Origin: JAXGXT01 sp040772665
Lineage (GTDB): Bacteria; Bacillota; Clostridia; Lachnospirales; Anaerotignaceae
Length of the DNA: 64,000 nucleotides
Assembly: GCA_040772665.1 (NCBI GenBank)
Contig: JAXGXT010000003.1
Location: 288,691 to 352,690, forward strand
Reading direction: 5' to 3'
This document shows positions 17,816 to 26,531 of the stretch, in pieces. The notes below the pieces were generated by a model. The model was not told where the DNA came from, searched no databases, and saw only the letters and a program-made list of their open reading frames with translations. Made by a program: the position numbers and the translations under genes. Position 1 is the first letter of the stretch; every line of letters begins with the position of its first letter.

Positions 17816-19576
17816 ATGAGAAAAACCAAAATTGTTTGTACCCTTGGGCCATCATGTGATACCAAGGAAAAGATAAGAGGATTGGCATTAAACGGCATGG
17901 ATGCTGCAAGGATTAATTTTTCACACGGGACATATGAAAGCCATGAAAAGATAATCAAGAATTTAAAAGAAGTAAGAGAAGAATTAAACATGCCAATTGC
18001 CCTTATTCTTGACACAAAGGGGCCTGAAATAAGAATTAAATCAATTGGAAAAAAGAAAGCTTATCTTGAGCCGGGAAGTGTTTTTGTTCTTACAACAAGG
18101 GATGTTGTTGGAGATGAAACAATTGTAAGTGTTACTTATGAGGACTTGCCTAATGATTTAAAAGAAAACAGCCGTGTACTTATTGACGACGGGCTTGTGG
18201 AGTTAAAGGTTACAAGGCTGACAGAGACAGACATAATTTGCGAGGTTGTTAACGGAGGATTTATAAGTTCCAACAAGGGTGTAAACGTGCCTGACGTTTA
18301 TGTTAACCTTCCGTCGCTTACAGAAAGAGATATTGAGGATTTAAAATTTGGAATTGTAATGGGATTTGATTACATTGCCGCATCATTTATAAGAAATGTC
18401 AACGATGTTATAAAAATGCGTAAGGTATTAGAAGAAAACGGCGGAGCTGACATCAACATAATTGCAAAAATTGAAAACAGAGAGGGTGTCAACAATATTG
18501 ATGATATTCTTGAAGTTGCTGATGGCATAATGGTTGCAAGGGGGGATCTTGGTGTTGAGATTCCTATTGAGGAAGTGCCTCTTGTGCAAAAGGAGCTTAT
18601 TAAAAAGGCGAATCTTGCATGCAAGCCTGTTATTACTGCAACCCAGATGCTTGAAAGTATGCAAAACAATCCAAGGCCTACAAGAGCAGAGGCAAATGAC
18701 GTTGCCAATGCTATATTTGATGGGACTGATGCAATTATGTTAAGCGGCGAAACGGCGTCAGGGAAATATCCTATTGAAAGCGTTTCTACAATGGCAAGGA
18801 TTGCCCTTACCACAGAGGGAAGCATTAATTACATCAAAAGGCTTAAGCAGCAGTTTGTTTATGACCAGACAAGCATGACAAATGCCATTGGTTATGCCGC
18901 CTGCACCATTGCGGCAGAACTTGGAACAAGCTGTATTGCAACTGTTACAAAAACAGGGTTTACTGCAAGAAAAATTTCCAGGTTTAAGCCTATTTGTCCT
19001 ATTGCGGCAAGCAGCTTTAATGAAAAGGTTTGGAGGCAGCTTAATCTTATTTGGGGATGCAGGCCTGTGCTTGTGAGGGAGATTGTTGAAGATTCCAAAA
19101 TTTTTGAGCTTGCCATTGAAACGGCTGTTTCAAGCGGGCTGGCAATCAACGGGGATACTGTTGTTATTGCGGCAGGGGTGCCTGTTGGTGTTTCAGGAAC
19201 AACAAACACATTAAGGGTTGAAATTGTGGGAGATGTAATATGCAAGGGGTGCGGTATAGGCAAAAAAAGTGCTTCAGGGCGTGCAACCATTGTAAAGGTA
19301 ATGAAGCAAGCAGAAAGAAATTTTAAGACAGGGGATATTCTTGTCACAACGAAGACAAACAATGAGCTTATTCCCTTTGCAAAAAGAGCAAGTGCCATAG
19401 TTGTGGGGCCTGTGGAGCCTTGTGAAAACACACATGAAGAAGTGCTTGGATATGCTCTTGGCATACCTGTTGTTATATGCAACACAAATGTAACGGAAAT
19501 TATAAAAGACGGGTCGGTTATTACTGTTGATGCGGAAAAAGGGTTTGTCTACACAGGTGTGCATGATTGCAAATGA
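17816..19576 (+). CDS. pyk: pyruvate kinase with C-terminal PEP-utilising domain
   Basis: Transfers phosphate from PEP to ADP, the last step of glycolysis. 586 residues: the classical barrel, B domain and allosteric C domain to about 475, then an extra domain of about 110 residues resembling the mobile phosphohistidine domain of PEP-utilising enzymes, as in Bacillus and other Firmicute pyruvate kinases. Seen: the RINFSHG substrate loop, VARGDLGVE, the signature AKIENREG region with the catalytic Lys, and TATQMLESM. In the extra domain a Thr-His-Glu-Glu motif aligns with the Ser-His of phosphohistidine domains. ATG 17816 follows AGAAAGGTG at normal spacing; the GTG three codons earlier overlaps that site. 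Confidence 0.94.
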   Translation: MRKTKIVCTLGPSCDTKEKIRGLALNGMDAARINFSHGTYESHEKIIKNLKEVREELNMPIALILDTKGPEIRIKSIGKKKAYLEPGSVFVLTTRDVVGDETIVSVTYEDLPNDLKENSRVLIDDGLVELKVTRLTETDIICEVVNGGFISSNKGVNVPDVYVNLPSLTERDIEDLKFGIVMGFDYIAASFIRNVNDVIKMRKVLEENGGADINIIAKIENREGVNNIDDILEVADGIMVARGDLGVEIPIEEVPLVQKELIKKANLACKPVITATQMLESMQNNPRPTRAEANDVANAIFDGTDAIMLSGETASGKYPIESVSTMARIALTTEGSINYIKRLKQQFVYDQTSMTNAIGYAACTIAAELGTSCIATVTKTGFTARKISRFKPICPIAASSFNEKVWRQLNLIWGCRPVLVREIVEDSKIFELAIETAVSSGLAINGDTVVIAAGVPVGVSGTTNTLRVEIVGDVICKGCGIGKKSASGRATIVKVMKQAERNFKTGDILVTTKTNNELIPFAKRASAIVVGPVEPCENTHEEVLGYALGIPVVICNTNVTEIIKDGSVITVDAEKGFVYTGVHDCK

Positions 19577-19589
19577 TTAGGAGAATAGT

Positions 19590-19742
19590 ATGGACGAAAA
19601 ACTGCAAAGAATGATTGATGAGCTTGTGATGTATTATGAAACAAGCGGTGGATATGAAAATTTTTATGAAGAAGAGATAGTTTGCAGAACTGCCGAGCAA
19701 ATTTATGAATTATATGAAGAGACATTTTCGGAGGGTGTTTAA
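19590..19742 (+). CDS. small acidic protein of 50 residues behind pyk
   Basis: Starts at an ATG 14 bases past pyk with a good TTAGGAGA ribosome site, and encodes 50 residues rich in Glu and Tyr (it contains ELVMYYETSGGYENFYEEE and ends SEGV). No recognised domain; likely a single helical hairpin. It looks like a genuine pyk-linked small gene because of the ribosome site and tight spacing. Function unknown. Confidence 0.6.
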   Translation: MDEKLQRMIDELVMYYETSGGYENFYEEEIVCRTAEQIYELYEETFSEGV

Positions 19743-19750
19743 AGGCCAAA

Positions 19751-19850
19751 GACCTTGGGCTTTGCCCAAACCCACTCGCTTTTTGAAAAAAGCGAGGCAA
19801 AAACTTTTGCATAAAACCGCATGGGTATGCGGTTTTACATTGGGTTTAGG
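19751..19850 (+). repeat. three-hairpin fragment of the repeat family
   Basis: Carries three consecutive modules of the 472-bp repeat in the same order: TTGGGC-TTT-GCCCAA, CTCGCTTTTT-GA-AAAAAGCGAG and AAAACCGCAT-GGGT-ATGCGGTTTT. In the second stem both arms differ from the full copies (CTTGC/GCAAG becomes CTCGC/GCGAG), a compensatory pair change. It lies immediately after the 50-residue ORF and may act as the terminator of the pyk unit. Confidence 0.7.
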
Positions 19851-19869
19851 GGATGTTGGACTTTGAAGA

Positions 19870-20610
19870 CTAAATAAAGGCACCTCCATCTACAACTACG
19901 TTTTGGCCTGTTACAAAATCTGCGTGAGCTATAAGGGCATAAACTGTTTGGGCAATATCTTCAGGGGTTGCAACTCTTTTAAGGGGTGTTTCGCCGGCAA
20001 GTTTTTCTACGAAGGCGTCTTGTCCGTCTACCCAGCGAGTAAGAACTATTCCCGGGGCAACACCGATTACTCTTACCTCCGGGGCAAGAACTCTTGCAAG
20101 GGATTTGGTTATACTTATTTCTGCGGCTTTACTGGCCGAATAGGCGATTGAACTGCCAAGGCCTGTTATGCCTGCTATTGAAGTTATATTTATTATTACA
20201 CCTTTATTTTTTTTAAGGGCTTCGGCTGCGGCTCTGCACATAAAGAATGTGCCTTTAACATTAAGGTTGAAGATATCGTCAAAATATTCTTCTTTCATGC
20301 CGTGGAGGTCATTATGATCTACGAAATGGGTTTTGCCTGCGTTATTAACAAGAATATCAAGGCGGCCGAAATCTTTTAGTATGGTTTCAACCATTGAAAT
20401 TACCTGGTCATCTTTTGAAACATCTGCTTTATAGACATTACATTTTACACCCATGGTTTCTATTTCTGATTTTGTTTCATATGCCTCTTTTTCTGAGCGG
20501 GAATAGTTTATACAGATGTTTGTGCCCTCTTTAGCAAGGCGCAGCGCAACGCCTTTTCCAACACCTGTTCCTCCGCCTGTGATAAGAGCTACTTTGTTTT
20601 TGATTTCCAT
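19870..20610 (-). CDS. short-chain dehydrogenase/reductase, FabG-like
   Basis: 246-residue NAD(P)-dependent SDR. Nucleotide motif TGGGTGVG at 11-18, NNAG at 89-92, catalytic Ser144, Tyr157 and Lys161 (YSASK), and a C-terminal TGQNVVVDGG, all typical of 3-oxoacyl-ACP reductase-like enzymes. It does not sit in a fatty-acid gene cluster, so a role in another alcohol/ketone reaction is equally likely. A CAAGGAGGAAAC-type ribosome site precedes the ATG. Monocistronic on the minus strand. Confidence 0.88.
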   Translation of the reverse strand: MEIKNKVALITGGGTGVGKGVALRLAKEGTNICINYSRSEKEAYETKSEIETMGVKCNVYKADVSKDDQVISMVETILKDFGRLDILVNNAGKTHFVDHNDLHGMKEEYFDDIFNLNVKGTFFMCRAAAEALKKNKGVIINITSIAGITGLGSSIAYSASKAAEISITKSLARVLAPEVRVIGVAPGIVLTRWVDGQDAFVEKLAGETPLKRVATPEDIAQTVYALIAHADFVTGQNVVVDGGAFI

Positions 20611-20756
20611 ATGGTTTCCTCCTTGGCAATATATTTATAAATTTATGTTAATGAAATTTTAAAAAAGTTAAGAACGGATATTAAAAAATTTAATACACTA
20701 AGATTAACACAAGTTTACCATGAAGAATAAATGATGTAAACGATTAAAGAAATGAA

Positions 20757-20797
20757 AATCGACGAATGAGGCTGATGCTATTCGTCGATTTTTTTAT
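20757..20797. terminator. terminator overlapping the end of the XRE gene
   Basis: ATCGACGAAT pairs with ATTCGTCGAT around a 12-base loop, flanked by A- and T-runs. The last codons of the XRE regulator (Ile-Asp-Glu-stop) lie inside one arm of the stem. Confidence 0.75.
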
Positions 20798-21260
20798 TTT
20801 TATCAAGGCTGTCTATATAATCTATCAGTTCTCGAAATTCCTTTTCTGTTAGGCTTGAAAGGCTTGCGAAAAGTTTATGATGGGTTTTTAGTGTTTTCAT
20901 ATCAGTGATACTGGTTTTAATTTTTTGACCGTATCTAAGAGATGAAAAGATTGTAATTAGATGAAGAAATTTTGTTACAGACACAGACATCTCTTTTGCT
21001 TCGGATTTAGCCATTTCCAAAACAGAGGAGTAGCCGTCTATATCAAAAAGCCCAAGGCCTACGGGAGGACCCAAAAGATAGTTCATATCTACGTTAAAAA
21101 ACTTTGCTATTTTAGACAATGTTTTAAAGTTAGGCTCCCTTTCGCCACGTTCGTACATATTTATACTGCTTTTTGAAACGTTTAAAAGCTCGGCTAATTT
21201 TTCTTGGGTTAGCTGATGCTCTTTGCGTAAGGTTTTTAGTGCATTGGAAAAGTGTGACAT
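20778..21260 (-). CDS. XRE-family transcriptional regulator
   Basis: 160 residues. N-terminal Cro/C1-type helix-turn-helix at about 10-62 (LTQEKLAELLNVSKSSINMYERG), followed by a charged helical region of unknown function that may mediate dimerisation. A ribosome site AAGGAGAC lies before the ATG. It could be a prophage repressor, since phage genes begin 350 bases to its right, or a host regulator; the absence of an adjacent divergent cro-type gene leaves this open. The stop codon lies inside its own terminator stem. Confidence 0.82.
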   Translation of the reverse strand: MSHFSNALKTLRKEHQLTQEKLAELLNVSKSSINMYERGEREPNFKTLSKIAKFFNVDMNYLLGPPVGLGLFDIDGYSSVLEMAKSEAKEMSVSVTKFLHLITIFSSLRYGQKIKTSITDMKTLKTHHKLFASLSSLTEKEFRELIDYIDSLDKNKKIDE

Positions 21261-21576
21261 GAATTAGTCTCCTTATAAAAAGATTGAATTGTTTTTATTT
21301 AGAGTTAGAAAACAGGGTGATTATATAGAAAAACTATTATATTTATCATAAGTATAGCACTATTGACAAAAAGAGTAAAAGAATAATTTAAACAAAAGTG
21401 ACATTATTTTGAAGTATAATTTTTGGTTGTTATTAAGATTGACTAAGAACATATATGCGTGTAGTATTTATATATACGAAAGGGTGTTCGAGAAAATTTC
21501 GACATTCTTTATGAAAAATCAATTATTAAAGGGAAATTTTGTGGCACAAGGTTACAGGAGTTAAAGAGTTTGATTT

Positions 21577-21593
21577 AATCACGATGTGTGATT
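21577..21593 (+). promoter_or_regulatory. inverted repeat AATCAC-N5-GTGATT
   Basis: A perfect 6-bp dyad with a 5-base spacer, 35 bases before the start of the first phage-type gene. It is a candidate operator for the neighbouring XRE regulator. Apart from this the 366-base gap 21261-21627 shows only AT-rich DNA. Confidence 0.35.
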
Positions 21594-21627
21594 AGGTGAG
21601 AACTTTTTGGAAGAAGGAGGTGGGAGT

Positions 21628-21849
21628 GTGTGTTTTGAATGCAGAAGCAATCCATGTGTTTTTGGATGCCCTAATTACAAAAGAAAAAGGGAGGTTTTTA
21701 GATGTGTTGGATGTATGGAGGGGATTTACAAAGGTGAAGAATATGTGGTTATAAGCGGCGGCTATTATCACAAAGCATGTGCAAACGAGTTAAGTGTTTC
21801 AGATGTTCTTAAAGGGTTTGGAGTTAATTCAGAGGTTTGTGAAAATTAA
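21628..21849 (+). CDS. small Cys-rich (zinc-ribbon-like) protein, prophage-associated
   Basis: 73 residues with an N-terminal CFEC/CVFGC set and a later CVGC, plus a His and Cys further on (HKAC), a likely double zinc-knuckle. Proteins of this kind (CxxC, CPNY, then CxxC with an EGIYKGEEY-type stretch) are found beside phage head genes in Clostridia. I place the start at GTG 21628 because the ribosome site AAGGAGGTG lies at 21613-21621; a TTG at 21607 would start before the ribosome site. It is the left-most recognisable gene of the prophage remnant. Confidence 0.6.
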   Translation: MCFECRSNPCVFGCPNYKRKREVFRCVGCMEGIYKGEEYVVISGGYYHKACANELSVSDVLKGFGVNSEVCEN

Positions 21850-21867
21850 AGTAAAGGGAGAGGTGCT

Positions 21868-21914
21868 ATGTCGAAGGTTATAAAAAGAGGGTACAGTTAC
21901 GGGTTATCAAAAAG
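21868..21914 (+). pseudogene. 5' stub of a phage gene cut by an IS21 element
   Basis: An ATG with an AGGGAGAGGTG ribosome site opens a frame of 15 intact codons (MSKVIKRGYSYGLSK) that is interrupted at 21915 by the IS terminus. The remainder is not recognisable across the element: the portal fragment to the right is a different part of a protein, or of the same protein after deletion. Identity unknown. Confidence 0.5.
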
Positions 21915-21978
21915 TGTCAATGGCGTTTTGATTTTGTATAAAAACGGCGTTTAAATTTTGCTGGTTTTTGGCAAAAAA

Positions 21979-22770
21979 TTATTCCTGTTTTTCAAACAAA
22001 GTATTTATTATATTCTTGCTTTTCATCATCTCCTTACGCTCCTTTAACCGGTAGCTTTCGCCTTTTATACTTACAACTTGGCAGTGGTGCAGGATTCTAT
22101 CAAGTATGGCTGAGGCGATTGTTATATCTGAAAACACCTCATTCCATGAGGAAAATGCCTTATTTGAGGTAAATATGGTGCTGTTTTTTTCATACCTTTT
22201 AGTAATTAACTGAAAAAATAGATTTGCCCCTTGTATATCCATAGGCAGATAGCCTATTTCATCAATAATCAGCACCTTATACTTTGCAAAGGTCTTTAAT
22301 CTTTCCTGCAGCCGGTTTTCGTAGTGTGCTTTATTTAACTGACTTATTAGATTGTGACAGTTTATGTAATAGGTGGAATATCTGTTTTGCGCTGCAATCA
22401 TACCAAGTGCAACTGCTAAGTGAGTTTTTCCCACACCGGGCGTTCCTAGAAAGACTACATTTTCTTTGTTTTCTACAAACCGCATGGTGGCCAGCTCCAT
22501 TATCTGTTCTTTGTCTATGCTGGGCTGAAAAGAAAAATCAAACATATTTAAGGTTTTCCTAAAGGGGAAGCCCGACATTTGAATCTGGTTATCAACAGCC
22601 CTTGTTTGCTTTGCATTGGCTTCTTGGGTTAAAATATGGTCCAGCACATCAACAATGTTGGTTTTATCATGAATTGCCTGCTCCAGGTAATTATCTATTA
22701 TAGTAAGGGTGTTTTTCATATTCAGAGTCTGAAGATTATTTTTAATTCTTTCATATGCAATTTCACTCAT
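21979..22770 (-). CDS. istB: IS21 transposition helper ATPase IstB (copy 1)
   Basis: 263-residue AAA+ ATPase that assembles on DNA and directs the IstA transposase to its target. Walker A GTPGVGKT at 109-116, Walker B VLIIDE at 166-171, N-terminal IstB helical domain. Its start overlaps the istA stop by one base (TAATG), implying translational coupling. The protein is identical to that of copy 2, so the element is probably still functional. Confidence 0.95.
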   Translation of the reverse strand: MSEIAYERIKNNLQTLNMKNTLTIIDNYLEQAIHDKTNIVDVLDHILTQEANAKQTRAVDNQIQMSGFPFRKTLNMFDFSFQPSIDKEQIMELATMRFVENKENVVFLGTPGVGKTHLAVALGMIAAQNRYSTYYINCHNLISQLNKAHYENRLQERLKTFAKYKVLIIDEIGYLPMDIQGANLFFQLITKRYEKNSTIFTSNKAFSSWNEVFSDITIASAILDRILHHCQVVSIKGESYRLKERKEMMKSKNIINTLFEKQE

Positions 22771-23999
22771 TAGATTTCACCTCCCATTAACTCGTCATAC
22801 TGGCTTAAACTATGCTTTGGCGATGGAAAATCTACAAGGTTACTATTGTATAAAAGGGTATTTTCTGTATCAAAGGTTTGCTTATACAGTAATTTTTTAT
22901 AGTGCTCCTTATTGACCACCATATCATTTCTGTTGTATGATAACCTATGCAGAGATATCTGCTTACCTTGGTGATATGCCGCAAGCATGTTGTCCAGAAC
23001 TATGACTGCAACATCCATGCCTATATATTCTGCTGGAACGGAATATTTATTGCCGGCATAGCTGATGAGGCAGTCTTTTTCAACTCTTCTGAGATTAATT
23101 TTATCAATAATATATTCTCTTTTTAAAGGCTGAAGATTTTCTTTTAGAAGCCTCTCAAATGGAATCTCATTAGTTGTTCCATGAACTTTATTGTTTACCT
23201 TATTACACCATGCCGTTGCCTGAAGATTGAGGGTTTCTAAGGAATCATACTTAATACCCGTCATAAAGTTATCCCTAACATATGCAACAGTGCGCTCCAC
23301 TTTACCCTTTGTTTGTCCTCTGTACGGACGGCATAAAACAGGCTTATATCCATAAAATCCTGCAAAATCTTCGAACTGCTTATTTAGTTCACTATCTTCT
23401 TGCTTGAGCAGACGCTTAACAACCACTTGCTTCATGTTGTCATAAAGAATTTCCTCAGGATATCCGCCAAAATATCTAAATGCATTTATGTGACATCTTA
23501 TAAGCGTATTTGTAGTCATGTCTGTAACAAACTCAATATATCTGGTTCTTGAATATCCTAAAATCATAAGAAAACAATATAGTTTCTTATATTCGCCATT
23601 CTGAAGCACCCTATAGTTTTCAAAAAATCCCCAGTCAACCTGCCCCTGAAGACCTGGCATGGTTTCAAAACGTACAGTGGCTTTTTCTGCTAACTGAGTC
23701 TTTTTAGAAGATACATATTCCCTTACAATGGTATACTTGCATGTACAGCCTTGCTCCGCTAGTTTTTCATGGATTCTTACTGCACTGTAAGGGGCTTCAT
23801 CAAGCCAAGTGTCAATTAGGCTTTTGTAAGGGTCTAATTTTGATGGCTTCGGTGATGATAATTCATATGCTGGTTTTGTCTCCGATTCAGCATATTTTTT
23901 AGCAGTGCGAGGGTCAATATGATATTTTCTGGCTATTTCTGTGTAACTTAATCCTTTTTTTCTGTCATTTCTAATACTCATCCAAAGTTTTCCTTTCAT
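22770..23999 (-). CDS. istA: IS21 transposase IstA (copy 1)
   Basis: 409-residue DDE transposase. Helix-turn-helix at about 15-38 (LSYTEIARKYHIDPRTAKKY), rve-type catalytic core with Asp122 (QVDW), Asp187 (YDNMK) and Glu235 (KGKVERT). It is intact and identical to copy 2. A GGAGTGTAGCGA sequence precedes the ATG. Confidence 0.95.
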   Translation of the reverse strand: MKGKLWMSIRNDRKKGLSYTEIARKYHIDPRTAKKYAESETKPAYELSSPKPSKLDPYKSLIDTWLDEAPYSAVRIHEKLAEQGCTCKYTIVREYVSSKKTQLAEKATVRFETMPGLQGQVDWGFFENYRVLQNGEYKKLYCFLMILGYSRTRYIEFVTDMTTNTLIRCHINAFRYFGGYPEEILYDNMKQVVVKRLLKQEDSELNKQFEDFAGFYGYKPVLCRPYRGQTKGKVERTVAYVRDNFMTGIKYDSLETLNLQATAWCNKVNNKVHGTTNEIPFERLLKENLQPLKREYIIDKINLRRVEKDCLISYAGNKYSVPAEYIGMDVAVIVLDNMLAAYHQGKQISLHRLSYNRNDMVVNKEHYKKLLYKQTFDTENTLLYNSNLVDFPSPKHSLSQYDELMGGEI

Positions 24000-24111
24000 T
24001 CGCTACACTCCTTTTCACGTTTTTTTGAGTGTAACATAGATTATTTTCCTGCCGCCATAAAACTGCAAAATTTAACCGCTGTTTTCTTACATTTTATCAC
24101 CGTCATTGACA

Positions 24112-25057
24112 TTATCCTGTTGTTAATTTTTTATGGGATGACAAAAAGGGAAGTGCAAGAGGATGCGGTGAAGTTGAATATCTTATTTCCAATCAAATTG
24201 AAATTAACAAAACCATTGCCAGACGTTCAATTGCCATTAAGCAGACGGCTTTTCCAATGCTTGCTTATGCGGCAAACTTAATTAACAACCCTGACGAGCT
24301 TGATGTTATTGGCGGAAAAATATCTGTCAATAACGGAAACGCACAGTCTATAGAGCAGATTGTAAGTTTTTTAAAGCCTGCGCATATAAGTCCTGATGCA
24401 AAGGTGTTAAGTGATGAATTATTATTTTTAAGCCGTGAACTTGCCGGTGCAAGCGACAGCGTAATTGGAAACATTGACCCCACCAAGGCAAGCGGTACGG
24501 CTATTATTGCCGTAAGAGATCAGGCGCTTCTTCCTCTTAATGAACAGGTTGCCAGATTCAGCAGGCTTGTGGAGGATTTGGCAAGGCTTTTTATTGATAT
24601 GTGGGTGGCTTACAACCCTCTTGGAATTCGTGTGGAAAGTGAAGCCGGTTATGAAATGATTTCTGTTGATTTACTGGAAAAAATGAAAATTAACATTTTT
24701 GTTGATGTTATGAAAGCCAGTGCTTTTGATCTTTATGCCACGGAGCAGAGTTTACTTGAGTTTTACGGCAGAAATGCAATAAGTTTTGAAGAGTTTGTTG
24801 AGGCTTTGCCGGAGGGAGGAGCAATACCTAAAAACAGGCTTTGTGAAATTATTGAAAAAAGAAAGAAGAGTGAAACAAAAGGTTTTGAGCCAATGGAAAT
24901 GGCGGGGGGTGGATTTAGCGGCAGTGATATGGATTATGAGAGTGGATTTTCTCTTGAAAATGAAAAAGAAAGTGTTTTAAAAGAGCTTCTTACAAAAAGG
25001 AAGGAGCTTAAAGAAATAATTGAGGGAGGAAAGGAAAATGAAATGCAGCATGTGTGA
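24112..25057 (+). pseudogene. phage portal protein, 3' part only
   Basis: The frame is open from the IS edge to 25057 (about 315 codons) and starts mid-protein with FLWDDKKGSARGCGEVEYL. This and the later stretch LAGASDSVIGNIDPTKASG, then IAVRDQALLPLNEQV, are typical of the portal proteins of clostridial siphophages, the dodecameric ring through which DNA enters the head. The N-terminal part, usually over 150 residues, is missing. The first internal ATG (24257) has no ribosome site. The last 20 bases overlap the next small gene. It is inactive as a portal unless the missing part lies elsewhere. Confidence 0.75.
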
Positions 25058-25178
25058 GACAGAGATGTTTATTGAAAGGCATGAAGAAAAAATTATAGAA
25101 AAATGTCCGAACCCTAATTGTCCATGGTTTGGATATAAAAAGAAAGAGGGGTCAGATATTGAAAAACAGGAAAAATAA
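25038..25178 (+). CDS. 46-residue Cys-rich mini-protein
   Basis: ATG 25038 follows GGAGGAAAGG and overlaps the portal end by 20 bases. It has CSMC near the N-terminus and CPNPNC near residue 23, a likely single zinc ribbon, then a charged tail. The next gene begins inside it in another frame. Such overlaps are normal in compact phage head modules. Function unknown. Confidence 0.6.
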   Translation: MKCSMCETEMFIERHEEKIIEKCPNPNCPWFGYKKKEGSDIEKQEK

Positions 25179-25677
25179 AAGAGGCGGAAGCATAAAAACA
25201 GAAGAGGTTATGAAAGCTTATTTAAAATCTCAAGGGGTAACTCCACAGCAGATTGGGATGGAGGAAAAGGACGAAGAATATTTTGACGAAGGCGCTTTTG
25301 ATGAGGAAAAAGAGACAGGTGAAAGTTTTTTTAACTTAGAGGGTTTAGTTGACAAAATAGATTATGAAAATGAAAAATTACTTTTAAAAAAGGCGGGCAT
25401 TAAGGTTTTTGATGTGGAAGAGTTGGGGCTTTGTTATGGTGTTTTAAGGCATTTGGGAATTGAGCCATCTATTGCATATTCAATTATAAAAACTGACAAG
25501 GAAAAAGAGCTTGAAAAAATTCAGCCGCCGCCTATGATTGGTAGGCTTAATTCTAAAACGGCTGCAGACAAGGATTATTATTCTCCTGAAGAGGTGGACA
25601 GGCTTTCCGAAGAGGATTTAAAAGACCCCAGGGTTTTACAGACGGTTATGAACAGTATGACAAAGTGGAAAAGATAA
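25159..25677 (+). CDS. phage head-module protein (scaffold position)
   Basis: 172 residues if started at TTG 25159, which has GAGGGG at 7 bases; an ATG at 25129 is in frame but lacks a ribosome site. It has a basic N-terminus, an acidic middle rich in Glu and Asp (DEEYFDEGAFDEEKE), and a C-terminal YYSPEEVDRLSEEDL then DPRVLQTVMNSMTKW segment. It lies between portal and coat protein, where scaffold or head-maturation proteins sit in tailed phages. I do not recognise a catalytic motif; scaffold function is inferred from position and charge only. Confidence 0.6.
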   Translation: MKNRKNKRGGSIKTEEVMKAYLKSQGVTPQQIGMEEKDEEYFDEGAFDEEKETGESFFNLEGLVDKIDYENEKLLLKKAGIKVFDVEELGLCYGVLRHLGIEPSIAYSIIKTDKEKELEKIQPPPMIGRLNSKTAADKDYYSPEEVDRLSEEDLKDPRVLQTVMNSMTKWKR

Positions 25678-25701
25678 AGATTATTAAAAAGGAGAGATAT
25701 T

Positions 25702-26517
25702 ATGAGTTATTCAAATTTTAAAAGAATTGTATGGAGTTCACAAATTCAAAAAGGACTTGGCAGAAACCTTGTTTTCAAGGAGGACTGTGATTTTCAGTTT
25801 GACGGAGAAATAAAAAACGGACAGAAGGTTAAGGTTTTAGGAGTTGGCAAGCCTACTGTAGGCAATTATACGGGGGATAAAATTGGTGCCCCTGAAACTG
25901 TTGCAGACACAAGTGTTTATCTTGAAATTACAGAAGCAAAGTATTTTAACTTCCAAGTGGATGATGTTGACAAAAGCCAGACTGTCAGGGGGCTTATGGA
26001 GGCTTTACTTGAAGAAGCAACACGTTCTGTTGCGGAAGAGGCAGACGCTTTTTGTGCAAAAGAAATGGCAAATAGCAGCGGAACAATTACAGAAAGCACA
26101 CCTGTTACAACAAAGGCGGGAGCCAAGGCCGCAATTGATGCAGCCTTTACACAGCTTTGGAACGACGGGGTTAAGTTTAACGACAAGGTTACAATTTACA
26201 TAACACCATGGTTTTACAATCTTTTCAAGGATTATCTTATTGAAACGAAAACTGACAACGATCAGCTTATGGCGAAGGGCATTATCGGCACGTACAACAA
26301 TGCCAAAGTTAAGATGACAAACAATATTTACAACGACGGAGTTGACGACCACATGATTATAAAGACCAGCAAGGCGTTTGCTTTTGCAACGGGACTTGAG
26401 CAGGTGGAAGCATACAGACCTGACGAACTTTTCAGTGACGCAGTTAAGGGATTATGCACATACGGAGGGAAAATGGTTCGTCCGAAGGAAAGTTATTGCA
26501 TTAAGGCACACAAATAA
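25702..26517 (+). CDS. phage major capsid (coat) protein
   Basis: 271 residues, resembling the P22-coat-like HK97-fold capsid proteins of Firmicute phages: an N-terminal region with Phe-Lys-Glu-Asp, a long middle segment (GLMEALLEEATRSVAEEAD) forming the spine helix, and a C-terminal PKESYCIKAHK end. A strong AAAAAGGAGAG ribosome site precedes the ATG. Intact, sitting between the scaffold-position gene and a small head-type gene. No immediate sign of decay, although it is bracketed by IS copies. Confidence 0.75.
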   Translation: MSYSNFKRIVWSSQIQKGLGRNLVFKEDCDFQFDGEIKNGQKVKVLGVGKPTVGNYTGDKIGAPETVADTSVYLEITEAKYFNFQVDDVDKSQTVRGLMEALLEEATRSVAEEADAFCAKEMANSSGTITESTPVTTKAGAKAAIDAAFTQLWNDGVKFNDKVTIYITPWFYNLFKDYLIETKTDNDQLMAKGIIGTYNNAKVKMTNNIYNDGVDDHMIIKTSKAFAFATGLEQVEAYRPDELFSDAVKGLCTYGGKMVRPKESYCIKAHK

Positions 26518-26531
26518 GGAGGAGTTAGATT

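Larger units (their letters stand above)
21915..24111 (-). mobile_element. IS21-family insertion sequence, copy 1 (complete, 2197 bp)
   Basis: Ends are TGTCAATGGCG (21915) and CGTCATTGACA (24111), an imperfect terminal inverted repeat that extends about 55 bases inward, including TTAAATTTTGC on both sides. It contains istB and istA on the minus strand. The size and both proteins are identical to the copy at 27111-29307. No target duplication is visible: flanks are AAAAG on the left and TTATC on the right. Confidence 0.9.

Noticed and set aside
18892..19485. Long antisense frame (197 codons) inside pyk, and similar antisense frames in ftsH, glnN, leuA and dnaE
   Set aside because: They mirror codon bias of the real genes on the other strand and lack ribosome sites.
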